Of a stretch of 64,000 nt of DNA, positions 21,339-32,460 are shown piece after piece. Origin of the DNA: Artemisia argyi (taxonomy: Eukaryota; Streptophyta; Magnoliopsida; Asterales; Asteraceae); contig CM060704.1 of assembly GCA_030686995.1 (NCBI GenBank), positions 169,886,218 to 169,950,217 on the forward strand, read 5' to 3'. Under the pieces are notes generated by a model, which was not told the origin of the DNA, did no database searches, and worked only from the letters and a program-made list of their open reading frames with translations. The position numbers were made by a program, and so were the translations under genes. Position 1 is the first letter of the stretch; every line of letters starts with the position of its first letter.

Positions 21339-21771
21339 TAAGATGATTTAGAAGTGTTATTTTTCTTAAAAAATCGTGTCTTTGAAATTTTTTTGTTTTG
21401 CACTTTTAGTATCTGTTTACATATTTAATGCTTATTCAATATTTATAGTGATAATTATTTATTTTTTTTTTTGATACTATTTTAGTCAAAACTGTTTCCG
21501 TTCTTTATTCTTATTTTTTGTCCAAACAGTTTTTTATAAGCTTATATTTTTTCTCCCTGCTTTTTCAGTCCAAATAGTGGTATTTTTTTTGTCCAAACTG
21601 CAGTATTTTATACGAGTCTATATTTTTCAAACCATATACATCTTTTTTGTCCAAACAGTTTCCTGTTTTTATTGGTATTATTTTGAGGTTGAAAAACTGG
21701 TCAAGAAACTGTCGGAAAAAAGGCTAGACGGAAAAGTGGTCGGAATCTGGTCGGAAAAGTCAAAAAAAGTC

Positions 21772-22048
21772 AGTTTACGCATAAACTTATGCAAAAAACC
21801 CTTTTTTTACGCATAAAAAGCATAGTCTACGCGTAACTCATCATCCTACGCATAACTTCTAGCTTGGAAAGTTAGTAAGTTCGTTTACGCAAAAATCTTA
21901 CGCATAAAACCAAGCTTTACGCTTAACTTCTACGCTTAAAGATTTTACGCATAATTTCTACGCTTAAAGTTTACGCAATAAATTTACGCAAAACTTTCTA
22001 CGCTTAAAATTTACGCAAAACTTTCTACGCTTAAAGTTTACGCACAAC
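21772..22048 (+). repeat. TACGC hexamer-like array in the leader
   Basis: About 16 occurrences of TACGC, mostly TTTACGC(A/T), within 277 bases (CTACGCTTAAA and TTTACGCAAAAC alternate toward the end). Just upstream, 21510-21670 repeats GTCCAAACAGTTT-like phrases and 21690-21760 repeats GGTCGGAA. The leader (21322-23302) has no long ORF on the + strand. Confidence 0.85.
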
Positions 22049-22049
22049 T

Positions 22050-22052
<3 letters not shown>

Positions 22053-22096
<44 letters not shown>
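22053..22096 (+). repeat. Two poly-A tracts in the leader
   Basis: About 44 A here and a similar run at 22175-22217. A shorter one lies at 22552-22569. They sit between the TACGC array and the gag ORF. Confidence 0.9.
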
Positions 22097-22099
<3 letters not shown>

Positions 22100-22170
22100 C
22101 ACGTCAATATATAACCACTGCTCTCTATTTTTTTTACAACTATCAACTCTCATCTAAATCAAAACAGTTT

Positions 22171-22218
<48 letters not shown>

Positions 22219-23302
22219 ACGAGCACCAAATCCAACCATCAACACAAATCCAATATAATCCTAACTCATCTTAACCATCAGTTAACAACACAACTTCTGT
22301 CAATTATCCTAAAACCAACTCATCCTCCATCTCAGTTACATAACAGATTCGCAACAAAAAAGTATAAGTTAATCAAGATCTCAGTTTCTCTTGTTATTAT
22401 CCAAGATTTGTCCGAAGACAATACCAACAAGAGATATCCATCATAGATCTTTTTCGAAGCATATAACTTCTGTTAATATCCGAAAACAATTAAAGAAAAG
22501 ACAAAACTTCACAGTTTCATCTCTTCTTTTGTTTCGATTCAAAGATTAACGAAAAAAAAAAAAAAAAAAGGTACACCTACCCGAGTCTCATTTGGTTCGA
22601 ACAAATCTGAAACACAGTGGTTCGTGTTGTCTTGTGTGATTCGAAGTGAAAACTGAAATCAAGAAGTGGGTGTAGTTGTGTTTGAAGTTTAAGTACCTTG
22701 GTATTCGGATTATTAGCAGAAGAAAGAAAAGGGACGGTTTGTTTTATTTTTTTTCTGGATCTGCTTTTGGTTTAATTGGAGGAGAGAGAAGATATGAGTA
22801 GTGTGACTGCACGTTTTATGAATAAGTGATTAGGGTTAGTGTACTTAAATCTCTTTTATAGCAAATTTTTAGGGTATCTTGATATCTATTTTGTTGGGTT
22901 TTATGTTCACTCGTGGGCTACCTCTACAAAAAGTGATGAATTTTGGTGCAATCTTATTTGGGCTTGTATGATTCAATAGTTGTTGGGCTTCGATTATTTT
23001 TTTGGCTGCTATAACTACAAGGGACGAATATTGCATTAGAATTCTATTGGGAATTTATTTTGTCAAAAGTTTGTAGCAGTATATTGAGCTGTACTAAAAT
23101 CTCGTGAAAATTGTTGAGTTATAATTTTTGGACCGTGATTGTGATTAAGCTTTGATAATCCGAGATTGAAAATTTAATTGGGTTGAGATTATTCGGGTTC
23201 ATTGAAAATAACTACCGTGCTAGTTATTGGACAAACTTGTTTCGTGATCAAAAATCACTTCTTTATCGTCTACAAGATCCGTATTCATTTCACACGTTCA
23301 GA

Positions 23303-26300
23303 ATGTCTTTTCTCAAAAATTTATTTTCATCGATTGACATGGATCCTCTTGTTCAATTTTTTGCTCCATATCCTAAGACTGAGCAGACGATGACTGAGAT
23401 TGAGCAAATATTGACTGAGACTGAGAAGCCGTCAACTGATAATGAACAAGACGTTGATGAAAATGAGCTACCTGATTACGTCAAATATCTTGACCTGAGA
23501 TTTCCTTTCACACTCGTTGAGCATATGAAACGACCACCTTTGACTGAAAAGGCACAGAGTGTTGAAGAATCATGTAAACATAAGTCAGAAGAACCTGAAA
23601 ATGCAGAACCTTCCTATGACAGATATGCTACGAGTACGCAGACGGGGATTCTGATAAGGGAATATGTTGGAGATCCGATGGGTCAGTTTGAGAGTCAGAA
23701 TGTGGTCAATCATAATGGGCATGATTGTTGTTTCGTGACTTCGATTCAGAAACCTACATCAGCAACTCACAGCAGTGATATTGGTATTAATTACAATGTC
23801 AATGCTATGACGAGGGTAGAAAAGATCCAGTACTTGTTGATGCTAGCCAATAAAGAGGAATCGGGAATACCGTTAACTGCTGAGGAACATGAGTTTAGAG
23901 CTACAACAAGAATTAATGACAATTCAGCAGATCTTAATGAAACCTACAACTTTATGGCAAATCAGCAGGCAACAACATCAAGCAGTGATTTTGATCTTCC
24001 TCCTACTTATGATTCAGATCCATTCCATGAGGTACCAAATTATGGTAATGATGCTAATCCGTTTGCTCATGAGAAGCCACATTATGTGCCACCTGAACCT
24101 ATTTATGATACATATGTGGGGGAACAAGTTAATAGCAATGTTAACTATGAAACTCCATACATGGATCCTAATGGAGTTCAAGTTGCACAAAATAGTGCTA
24201 ATGATGAGGAAACACGTGCTTTGTTTGAATCATTATTGAATAATTGTCATATTCAAATTGAGAATGTGAAAAAGGTCAATCGCGATGTTAAGGCCGCGAA
24301 TGTTAAATTGACCGCTGAGCTTGAGAGTTACAAGGAAAACGTTAAAGCTTTTGAATTTCATAACAAAAGATTGTCTGAATTAGAAACTGGTTATCACAAT
24401 TCCGTTTCAAGGGAAAAACAATTGCAACTCAAGTTTGATACACTTGATGTTAATTCTTTCAAAAAGATAAAATCTTTAAACGCGGAAATTTCTGATTTAC
24501 AAAACCAACTTTCTAAACAAAAAACAGCTTATACCAATCTTGAAAAAGAAAGGGACGAGCTGAAAAAGGACTTTGCAAAGAAAGAAGACAAACTTTTGGA
24601 ACAAATCGTAGAGTCAGAAAACATGATTGCACATTTAGAAGAATTAGTGGTTAAGTCGGGTCAGTCAAGTCAAACAATGAATATGATTGCTAATCAAACT
24701 AATCCGGTTTACCATACGAAACATAAAGTGGGTCTTGGTAACAACACCCCCTGTAATCTCAAGAAAGCTCAGCAAGCTCAGAATTGTTTGTTTAATGGAA
24801 ATGTTTTGTTGGTGAAGCATGATCCTCCCATTGTTCGTGATTATGTGGAAACGATTGAATTGGCCGAAGAGAGCATTAATAAAATGAAACAAAAGAATCC
24901 TGATTTGAAACCCATTGATTACAACAAATTGAACAAACTTTCGGGAATTACTTTTGTTCCACAAAAAGAACCATCTGTGTTTTCCATAAAACGACCATTC
25001 GCAAAAATATTTTCTAAGAAAGTAATTGTTTCCAAATCTCTTTCAAAAATGGAACAAATTTCTTCTAACAACACTTTTAATACAAGTGAGGCTAGAGAAA
25101 TTCTGGATGACGTTAAAAAGAGAATTCAAGAACTTCAAAATATTGTTGCTTCTAAAACTACAATCAATATTAACAACTGGCATTCCAGTTTTCATATCGA
25201 ACAGAAAAAAGTTTTTGAAAACGAAATTACTATCCCACTGAATAACATCAGTGCGAGGGTAATCCATTTTGAAAACGCTTTCTTAAAAGAAACGGCCGAA
25301 TTTGTCAAGGACCACAAATCCCTGGTAAACGAAGCTAATGAAACTCGTGAACACATGAATGTTTTGGAAAGGTTAAATGATTCACTCTTCGAAGCCGTTA
25401 TGACTACTGATATAATGTCCATCATTTTACAAACATATTCGGTTGAGGACGATGAAAGACTGAGAGCTGAGACATCTGAAATTGTTTCCAAATATGAAAA
25501 TGCTCTTGTAAAACTAGAAAAAGAAAACATGTCGTTTTTCAAACAACTTGATCGAAAATCAGAGGAATGCAAGTATGACAAATTGTCGTATGAGCATGCC
25601 TACAAGGACATGAAAGAGCAAAATGATCTTTTGAGAGCACAACTTGTAAGTTTAAAAAGGAAGGGTGTGGATACTAAGTTTGCAAAACCATCGACTTTAG
25701 AGAAACCAAATGTTTCAAAAACGGTTGAAAAACCAAAAATGTATATTTCCCAGTTTGCTCCAAAAGTCGATGAGAAAAAGAATTTGACAAATCCAGTCAC
25801 TCCACAACCCTTGCCCAAGCAAAAGGAAATTGAAAAGATTGTTGATAAACGAAAATTGGTTGTTGAAAGTAACACAAATGTGAGTGCACCAGGCCCTTCT
25901 AGGAATAGTACACCAAACGTGACTACAAATACTGTTAAAGAGTCTCTTGGTTCTAATGACATGGTCCACAATCACCATCTAGAAGAAGCTAGGAAAAGGG
26001 CACAACTTCGAAAAGACGGAATTTTAGGCGCAAAACCTAGTGTGATGAATTCTACAAGATTCCAAAGCACTGCTAGTAGTAGTAAACCATTACCTAGGAA
26101 CAATCAACAAAATACTAGGGATTGGCTTGCATCTAAGAGTAGTGGCACAAAACAAAATGCTAAGAATGTAGAATGCAACACAAAGAATTCCAAAGTCTCA
26201 TCGAACAACAAACAATTTCCAAATGACTGTAGTGACAAAGTTAAGGTTGCAGTTTTAAACAAAAATGTTGAATTTGTCTGTCCTACATGTCAAAAATGTG

Positions 26301-26860
26301 TTTTTTCAGCTAATCATGATGCATGTGTTGCACAATATATCAAGAAAGAAAATGCTCGTACTAAGGTACAATCCACTAAGAAATCGAATAGAAACAAACC
26401 CGTTGATGAGAAGCAAAAGGCTCAGAAACCTAATAGGTGGATCTCTACAGGACGTAGTTTTTCTCAAAATGAGACTTCCGCTGCATCTGAAAAGAAAACA
26501 ACTCCTAGATCTTGCCTTAGGTGGACTCCCACGGGAAAAGTTTTTAATACAGTTGGTCTTAGATGGATTCCCACAGGGAAGATTTTCGATGCTTACACCA
26601 AGACAAATAATAGTGAAAATCATCAGGATAAGGATGTAGAAATCACTACAACCGTTGATAGTGAACACCCTCAATGTGAGGAAACATGTATTTCTAACAC
26701 TGTTATTTGTGATAATTCTTCTTCTGTGGATGCAGGTACTTGTGAAAGTGTTGAGGGTTCATACACCCAATGTGGTAAAGAAGAACTTTACGCCAACATC
26801 GCATGTGGAAATCCTTTTCTAATTCCACTCGTAACTCCACTTTTACTTGTCAAACCTTAA
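23303..26860 (+). CDS. SIRE-like gag ORF (1185 aa)
   Basis: I start at the first ATG (23303, MSFLKNLFSSIDMD); the frame is open 120 bases further upstream. The N-terminal third is acidic and unfamiliar. The middle (about 24240-24660, and again 25390-25650) is coiled-coil-like with charged heptads. The last third matches the tail of SIRE/TNT-type Copia gags: EECKYDKLSYEHAYKDM, a CPTCQKCVFSANHDAC cluster (26279 on) and three RW.(P/S)TG(R/K).F repeats. The usual capsid domain and CCHC knuckle before the coiled coil are not visible. It ends at a stop before the pol position. It would be made from the LTR promoter and probably helps the RNA enter particles of a helper element. Confidence 0.75.
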   Translation: MSFLKNLFSSIDMDPLVQFFAPYPKTEQTMTEIEQILTETEKPSTDNEQDVDENELPDYVKYLDLRFPFTLVEHMKRPPLTEKAQSVEESCKHKSEEPENAEPSYDRYATSTQTGILIREYVGDPMGQFESQNVVNHNGHDCCFVTSIQKPTSATHSSDIGINYNVNAMTRVEKIQYLLMLANKEESGIPLTAEEHEFRATTRINDNSADLNETYNFMANQQATTSSSDFDLPPTYDSDPFHEVPNYGNDANPFAHEKPHYVPPEPIYDTYVGEQVNSNVNYETPYMDPNGVQVAQNSANDEETRALFESLLNNCHIQIENVKKVNRDVKAANVKLTAELESYKENVKAFEFHNKRLSELETGYHNSVSREKQLQLKFDTLDVNSFKKIKSLNAEISDLQNQLSKQKTAYTNLEKERDELKKDFAKKEDKLLEQIVESENMIAHLEELVVKSGQSSQTMNMIANQTNPVYHTKHKVGLGNNTPCNLKKAQQAQNCLFNGNVLLVKHDPPIVRDYVETIELAEESINKMKQKNPDLKPIDYNKLNKLSGITFVPQKEPSVFSIKRPFAKIFSKKVIVSKSLSKMEQISSNNTFNTSEAREILDDVKKRIQELQNIVASKTTININNWHSSFHIEQKKVFENEITIPLNNISARVIHFENAFLKETAEFVKDHKSLVNEANETREHMNVLERLNDSLFEAVMTTDIMSIILQTYSVEDDERLRAETSEIVSKYENALVKLEKENMSFFKQLDRKSEECKYDKLSYEHAYKDMKEQNDLLRAQLVSLKRKGVDTKFAKPSTLEKPNVSKTVEKPKMYISQFAPKVDEKKNLTNPVTPQPLPKQKEIEKIVDKRKLVVESNTNVSAPGPSRNSTPNVTTNTVKESLGSNDMVHNHHLEEARKRAQLRKDGILGAKPSVMNSTRFQSTASSSKPLPRNNQQNTRDWLASKSSGTKQNAKNVECNTKNSKVSSNNKQFPNDCSDKVKVAVLNKNVEFVCPTCQKCVFSANHDACVAQYIKKENARTKVQSTKKSNRNKPVDEKQKAQKPNRWISTGRSFSQNETSAASEKKTTPRSCLRWTPTGKVFNTVGLRWIPTGKIFDAYTKTNNSENHQDKDVEITTTVDSEHPQCEETCISNTVICDNSSSVDAGTCESVEGSYTQCGKEELYANIACGNPFLIPLVTPLLLVKP

Positions 26861-29834
26861 TTTTTCTTTCTTTCTTCAAATTTTTTCGTTGTAAATTTTT
26901 TTTTGAAAAAGAAAACAAAAAACAAAATTTGAAAAACCAACAAAAACTAAATACAAAAATATAAAATTTTCAAAAATCCAAAAAATTATAAAATCAAAAA
27001 ATACAAAAATATTCTTCTCACGACATGTCTCTTGTATAATCGATATTCTGTACGTTTCTAGAAATGTCATTCAACAATGATACGGATATGTACAGATGCT
27101 TGAGCGAGAGTTCTTGAAAATGTTTTCTAAAACATGTCGCTTCTCAAAATTTTCTTCAAATGGCTTTCGTATACTTCAGTACGAAACCCGTGCTTCAAAG
27201 TGAAATCTTTTCAAAAATTAAGTCCGGGTATAACAACTCGAAAAGATTTCAAATAAGGACTTCAAAATAATGACTTCTTAGTATTTCAGCTAAGAACTCG
27301 TTCTTCATAGAATGGAAAGTGCTTACCAAAACAAGGTTTTAAATATCTTTCGAGCACTTATCCAAAATACAAAAATTCTTTTTCATCATGAGCACCACAT
27401 TTTCAAGATTTTTCAAATAGACTTTCGAAATCCATCAAAATCGGTGCTCATCATCAAAATGACTTGTGTACACCTTACAGTGCACAACTCAAGTTTTCAA
27501 AGAAAGGACAGTGCTACGCAAAAATGATTTTCATCAACAAAGTGCTCTTATCCTAAAAATGGACACTGTTGTACGCCTCAGTGCGACATTCCTAGTCAAA
27601 CAAAGAGAAGTCTTCGTTTTTCAAAAAACCATGATGCAAAATTCATCAAATCTGAAACTTCTTTCTCTTTCAGGATTTTGCTTCAAGAAGACTCCTTCCC
27701 TCTAAACTTTAAAAGTTTAACATTTCTCAAAAACATATGCGAGTTTTGAGGGGGACTTATTTCAAAAACAAAAATGTTCCGATTTCATGCTAAAATAGAA
27801 TATGTCTATCTCTCCAAATGTTTTTTCTTAATCAGTTGATATCAAAAATATCACGAAATGCTATTTTTGAGGGGGAGAAGACATGATTAAAATGTGATCT
27901 AAAAGTGATTAAAGATTGTGACTGAATCTCTAAAGAGCTCGACTCAGAAAGTACCAATGAATTGACGAAGCTTTAAATGTCAGTAATCGAAAAGACTTGT
28001 CCTGGACGGGTAATAACTTCAAGCTAGTCTAACTAGTGATGTAAGCGTGTCTCGAATAGGACTTGTCTGAGTAGAATGTACCATATCGAGAGACTTTCTT
28101 TGGATTTGACCAGGACGGGTAATAATTTCAAGCTAGTCTAACTAGTGATGTAAGCGTGTCTCGAATCGGTCATGTTCACTGAAAGTGGATCAATTCAAAA
28201 AGTGCAAACTCCTTCCGCATGTGCAAATTTCTTAAAAATCCATGAGCACATGTGAAGGGGGAGTCCTTCCAAATGAAATCAAAAACTCTCAAAGTGTTAA
28301 AAAATATATGTTTCATTATCATAAACACTTTGAGAAGATTTTCAAATGAATGGTTTTATGGCAACAATAGGATAGTCATGAAGATATAAGGTGACTAAGG
28401 TTAGGAATAACCGTCCTATGATCCGCCAGAGCCGGAGGGATCTACCCAAGGACAATTCCAATAGATTAGAATTAGAAGTCCTTAGGTATGATTGAAAAAA
28501 AAAGGGAGAAAATGAGAAAGGAGAAAGAAGGGGTTGAAGAATTAAAAAGAAAAGTTATGAAAAAGGGTGAAAAGAAATAGCCCTCCAAATGTTCAACCTT
28601 AGGGCAGACACCGGGTTCAATTCATATGCTACTGGTTGTTACTAAGGTGACACCGGTATTGAAGATAAAGACGTCATGGACCCAGTGACGCACTGCACTA
28701 AACCTTCTTATCCACTCAAGTTCTCTTAAAAGAGCTTGTTTCATTCTCACGGGGAACCGGTGTAATCTATCGATCTGTCTCTTAGAGATGATTGATATTG
28801 AAACAGGAGACCTCTCCCTAATCTCCGCATAGGAAACCAAGTGTGCACTTATCGAGTCTAGAGCCCCGAGATTCATCAAAAGATCTCTTAGGAACACTTA
28901 GTATTTCTACAACTAGCGTTCTACATCAATGGACACCAGCTGTAAACTATCGAGTCCTTCGCAGATCTTAGCAATCTGCCAGAACATTTATGAGAGGATT
29001 CACACTTGTGATTCTCAATGATTGAATGGAAATTCCTGCCAGGGTCAACATCAAACAGCCCTGACAGCAGGTCACTTCGGTAATTCTTTATGGGTTACGC
29101 TTAGTGTTCGCGGTGGTTTTAAACGGTCTACAGTCGTGGAGTGATCCCCAGCGACTCACCCAGTCATTGAGCTACTTAGTAGGTCTCGTAAGCTCTCTCG
29201 AGAGTATCTGACATGGGAACGGCCTTGGTAAGGATTAGAAGGAGTCTTCACACTATGCTGTTGACGATCTCTAATTCTTATCTGTAAGTACCGGTTGATT
29301 TATTGCTAACTGTTTTCATGCAGCTACACATCACCTCCATGGCGACAAATTCCACATGCTCATACATGCATCTCGAAGTCAAAGGAATGTTCTCACAAAG
29401 ATCAAAGCAAAGAAAGGTTCAAAGAAAGATTCTACACAATGTGAAAGAACCTACAGAAGTAAAGTGACAAAGATCTGTGTGAAAACGGGAACTACAAATG
29501 CATGTATCACAAAGACTGAAGACGTATGAGCATGTTGGAATGGCGGACAACTACCACAGACACAGAAGTGATGAAAGGCAGATGACACCACATCACAATA
29601 GAACAAAGAACGAAGAAAATCCAGTCATCAAAGATCACAAAGCATGAAGGAACAAAGACTAAAGACTATTCTACAAAGACTCAAAGATCAAGACAACAAG
29701 CTTCAAAGTTCAAAGATCAAGATCACAAAGAGAGATCTTAATGATCACCCTTAGGGGGAGATTGTTAGCAATAGAAGTGTTGATCATCAATGGAATCTAA
29801 GAGAGATCTCAATGATCGCCCCTTAGGGGGAGAT
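26861..29834 (+). other. Non-coding 3' region of the SIRE-like element
   Basis: About 3 kb without pol. It has several polypurine-like phrases: GAGGGGGACTT (about 27748), GAGGGGGAGAAG (about 27869), GAAGGGGGAGTCC (about 28254), and TTAGGGGGAGA twice near the end (29751 and 29823). A 55-base direct repeat containing CTAGTCTAACTAGTGATG occurs at about 28004 and 28109. A 91-codon antisense frame (28622-28897) shows no recognised domain and I do not call it a gene. Confidence 0.6.
29751..29834 (+). repeat. Duplicated polypurine tract plus LTR-start segment
   Basis: TTAGGGGGAGATTGTTAGcAATAGAAGTG at about 29752 nearly repeats TTAGGGGGAGAT/TGTTAGAAATAGAAGTG, the true tract plus LTR start at 29823-29835. 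Period about 72 bases. Confidence 0.75.
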
Positions 29835-30204
29835 TGTTAGAAATAGAAGTGACGATCATTATTGTATCAACGAGTCTTGTAATAATGTTGTAATAGTCTT
29901 GTAGTTTAGTTAAGGGTAAACGGGCTTGGTTTAATCTAACATTGTATTAGTTTATGTCTAGTCCATTACATAAGCCCAAGCCCAGCCCATCTCTTTATCC
30001 TAACTATATAAACCTCCAAATGCTACCATTTGGAGGTGGTGCTTCTAGGTTATTTTCTCTCATTTTGTATCCTTCTCTCCTAATCTAATATATCTCACTT
30101 TCTCTCTCTAGAAGTTGCCATCTTTTTATCTCTTCATCTCTCTATTAATCTTTCTTTTAATCATCATATTATATGTGAAATGATACAAGTTATGGGATCC
30201 AACA
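29835..30204 (+). repeat. 3' LTR of the SIRE-like element
   Basis: 370 bp, no difference from 20952-21321 found by eye. Followed by the ATACA duplication. Confidence 0.9.
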
Positions 30205-30271
30205 ATACATAAACATGATACCACTTACTGTTTTTCTGCACATTGTGCAGTGTTACAAGTCCTTTGGGAGA

Positions 30272-30822
30272 CTAATCAAGGACAATGTTATTGTCCTTAC
30301 TTGAACCAGGACCTGTGATGGGTGCAGACAATCTCTTTTGAAGGATTCTTTGACTTTTGGTTCTGGGTGGTGGCATTTCTGCTGGTTGTCTTGGTCTTGG
30401 AGCCTGAACTGGTTGTGAACCATGAGTAGCTAATGTTGGTGGTACCTGCACTGGCTGAGGTTGGTCTGATCTTGTCTGCCGTTGACTGTTTATATTTCTA
30501 ATGTTACCACCCCTTCCTGATGTTGTAGTTCTTGCGGCTTTGCTTGGTCTGACTTCAACTATCTGACTTCTTTGTTGTTTCTTGGATCTGGTTTCAACAA
30601 TGTTGGAGACTGCAGCTTTTCCACATACTTGAGATTGCTGTGTAGCTGCATACATTGAAATATAATGTTAGACAAAGGTATGTATTATATACGACAAGTT
30701 TGATGTGAACTGAAATCTTACCTGCTATGTTGTCACCTATAAAAGGTTGTCTCCTATTGGCTGTTGTAGAGTCATTAAACTGCTGTTCTTCCTCAATGGT
30801 GTCAGAACTGCCGCCATCCATT
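30272..30822 (-). pseudogene. MuDR-like transposase C-terminal exons
   Basis: Minus-strand exon 30822-30722 (MDGGSSDTIEEEQQF...DNIA), intron 30721-30646 (GTAAGA...TGCAG), and exon 30645-30272 encoding a basic, Pro/Gln-rich tail (KKQQRSQIVEV, RQTRSDQPQPVQ, TKSQRILQKR). The tail ends with TGPGSSKDNNIVLD, a style of ending common in plant MULE transposases. It is out of frame with the PB1-like exon upstream, as expected for an internal deletion that removed the catalytic core. Confidence 0.5.
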
Positions 30823-31920
30823 GCTTAAATAATCGTACGACTTATCAGACTCATCACCAGAATCATACGAGTCGTAGTCACAAGAGTCATCATGCTTGTT
30901 GTTCATGTTCTCTTCACTGTCACTATCAGTATCAGATGCCACCGGATTTGCGTTCTCTCTTATGGTTATACCGGTAGGCCTACAAAGGTTACTACCTTTT
31001 TCTGATGATCGCTTTTGTTTTTTTGTCATAACCGCCTTTCCTTTATCTAGTTTTTTCTGCCTTGATAACACAAGTTGATCAATATCGTCTATAACCTCAT
31101 CTCTTGCAGGACTTTTGTCATTAACCACATCAATTACCTCATCCCTTGCAGGCCTTTTGTCATTAACCACATCAATTACCTCATCCATTGCAGGCCTGTT
31201 ATCAACAACGGCATCAACAATCTCTTCTGTTGGAGGTATATTCTCTACAGACCTATCATTCTCCACTGAATTAACAACAACAACATTGTCTGCAACCTTT
31301 TCAGGTGACTTATACACCTCATCTTCAGTGAGAAATGGTACATCATGTATAAAGTCATCTTCATGAGACCATACTCTAGTGAATGTAACCTTACCCGCAA
31401 AATCTTTTCTTATTGGTCTATACTTTTCAGGCGGTGGGGACCTTAAGTAAGGGGACTGTGCTTCTTCCTCAGCCCATGCAAGCAGTTCCTCATAAGACAT
31501 ATTACCCGCATCCTTTTTCAACTGATCATGTTGTTTCCTTTTTGAACTAACTTCTGAGTCGGAACCCTCTAAACACAGGTTGTGGTGGTAATAAGGTGCT
31601 AAGTTTTGGGGTCCATGAGCAACATACAAGTTTACCTTCTTATGGGTCTTAGATAGGTCATATAAAGCATGTACATCGACATCATTTTCAATTATCTTTA
31701 ACCCACCACTATCAATATCCAACTCAGGTATACAGAAGTACAGAGCCCATATGTTTTGTCTTATCTTAGCAACTAACAAATCTAAGAGTGGACTAAACAT
31801 GATCCTACTATCAGTGGAAGCCTCCATTACAATCTCCCTACCATACTCATACCTCAAGGGGTCAAACATAAACACACCATTGTAGTGTATTTTGAAGACC
31901 ACATCAAGTGGTATCTCCAT
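30802..31920 (-). pseudogene. MULE transposase N-terminus (PB1-like) with acidic repeats
   Basis: 372 codons. MEIPLDVVFKIHYNGVF...YGREIVMEAS...IWALYFCIPELD...LYDLSKTHKKVNLYVAH is the PB1-like domain that opens many plant MuDR-type transposases. Then comes a Ser/Asp/Glu/Lys-rich region with three 14-residue repeats of the DEVIDVVNDKRPA kind (31077-31205). The expected MuDR DNA-binding, DDE and SWIM domains do not follow; the frame stops after SYDYLSNGWRQF. Read from near the right TIR, as usual for mudrA. A truncated, core-deleted transposase. Confidence 0.6.
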
Positions 31921-32326
31921 AAGACCTGTATAAAGGAAACGATTTAAATAAAAACCCTAATTTTCAGCAAACCCTAAAAATCTAATTTACATCATAAATT
32001 AATACAACTGGGGTAATAAAACATTAAATACTATATGGAATATACCTTGTGTCTTCACAATTCGAGAAAAACGACAATCAATTTGTACTATTAAATATGG
32101 ATGGCCAATTAGGGTTTGAGAGCAAATTTGGGGTTTTTGATAGTGATGTATCAAGATCCGTGTGTTGTGTTTAATAAGGATAACCTAGTACTTGTTTATG
32201 ATTTTCAAGTACAAAAAGTGGTGTGTGAGATTTTTGTGTGCTGGGAATACAAGAGCGTGTGTTTTCTATCCTATGTGGAAGACAAAGAGGGTGAGTAGTA
32301 TTTCTTTTACCTGCAACCGGGTGAGA

Positions 32327-32451
32327 AAGTGTCAAAACACCCCAAAAAGGACAAAATAGTCGACTTTCATTAGCAGATAAGCTTTTTTTTTTGTACAATA
32401 CTCAAAACTAATATTCGTGGCAAGTATCATACGTTTTCAAAGAATTAACCC
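32327..32451. repeat. MULE terminal inverted repeat, right
   Basis: Ends CAAAGAATTAACCC, inverted copy of 19321-19445, then ATTCCAATT (32452-32460). 31921-32326 is the non-coding lead to the transposase; no other feature seen there. Confidence 0.9.
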
Positions 32452-32460
32452 ATTCCAATT

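Larger units (their letters stand above)
20952..30204 (+). mobile_element. Non-autonomous SIRE-like Copia LTR element (9.25 kb)
   Basis: Two 370-bp LTRs identical by eye, TG...CA ends, 5-bp duplication ATACA (20947-20951 and 30205-30209), a Met-tRNA primer site at 21324, and a polypurine tract before the 3' LTR. The only long ORF is gag-like (23303-26860). Protease, integrase and RT are absent; about 3 kb of non-coding DNA fills the space. The gag tail resembles the SIRE/TNT Copia lineage, so a SIRE-type relative must mobilise it. Perfect LTR identity means a very recent insertion. Confidence 0.85.
19321..32451. mobile_element. Mutator-like transposon (MULE), split by an LTR element
   Basis: Bounded by 125-bp inverted repeats with one mismatch and a perfect 9-bp duplication ATTCCAATT. 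Without the inserted LTR element (20952-30204 plus 5-bp duplication) it is about 3.9 kb. It holds a GRF-zinc-finger gene on the + strand and, on the minus strand, the PB1-like N-terminus and the basic C-terminus of a MuDR-like transposase. The DDE core and SWIM finger are absent, so it is non-autonomous. The near-perfect TIRs suggest recent movement. Confidence 0.85.

Noticed and set aside
21772..22048. Regularly repeated motif that could suggest a CRISPR-like array
   Set aside because: Motifs are 5-8 bases at irregular spacing with no unique spacers, inside a plant LTR element leader.
28622..28897. 91-codon antisense ORF in the SIRE-like element
   Set aside because: No recognisable domain, no promoter, and a length expected by chance in 3 kb of non-coding DNA.
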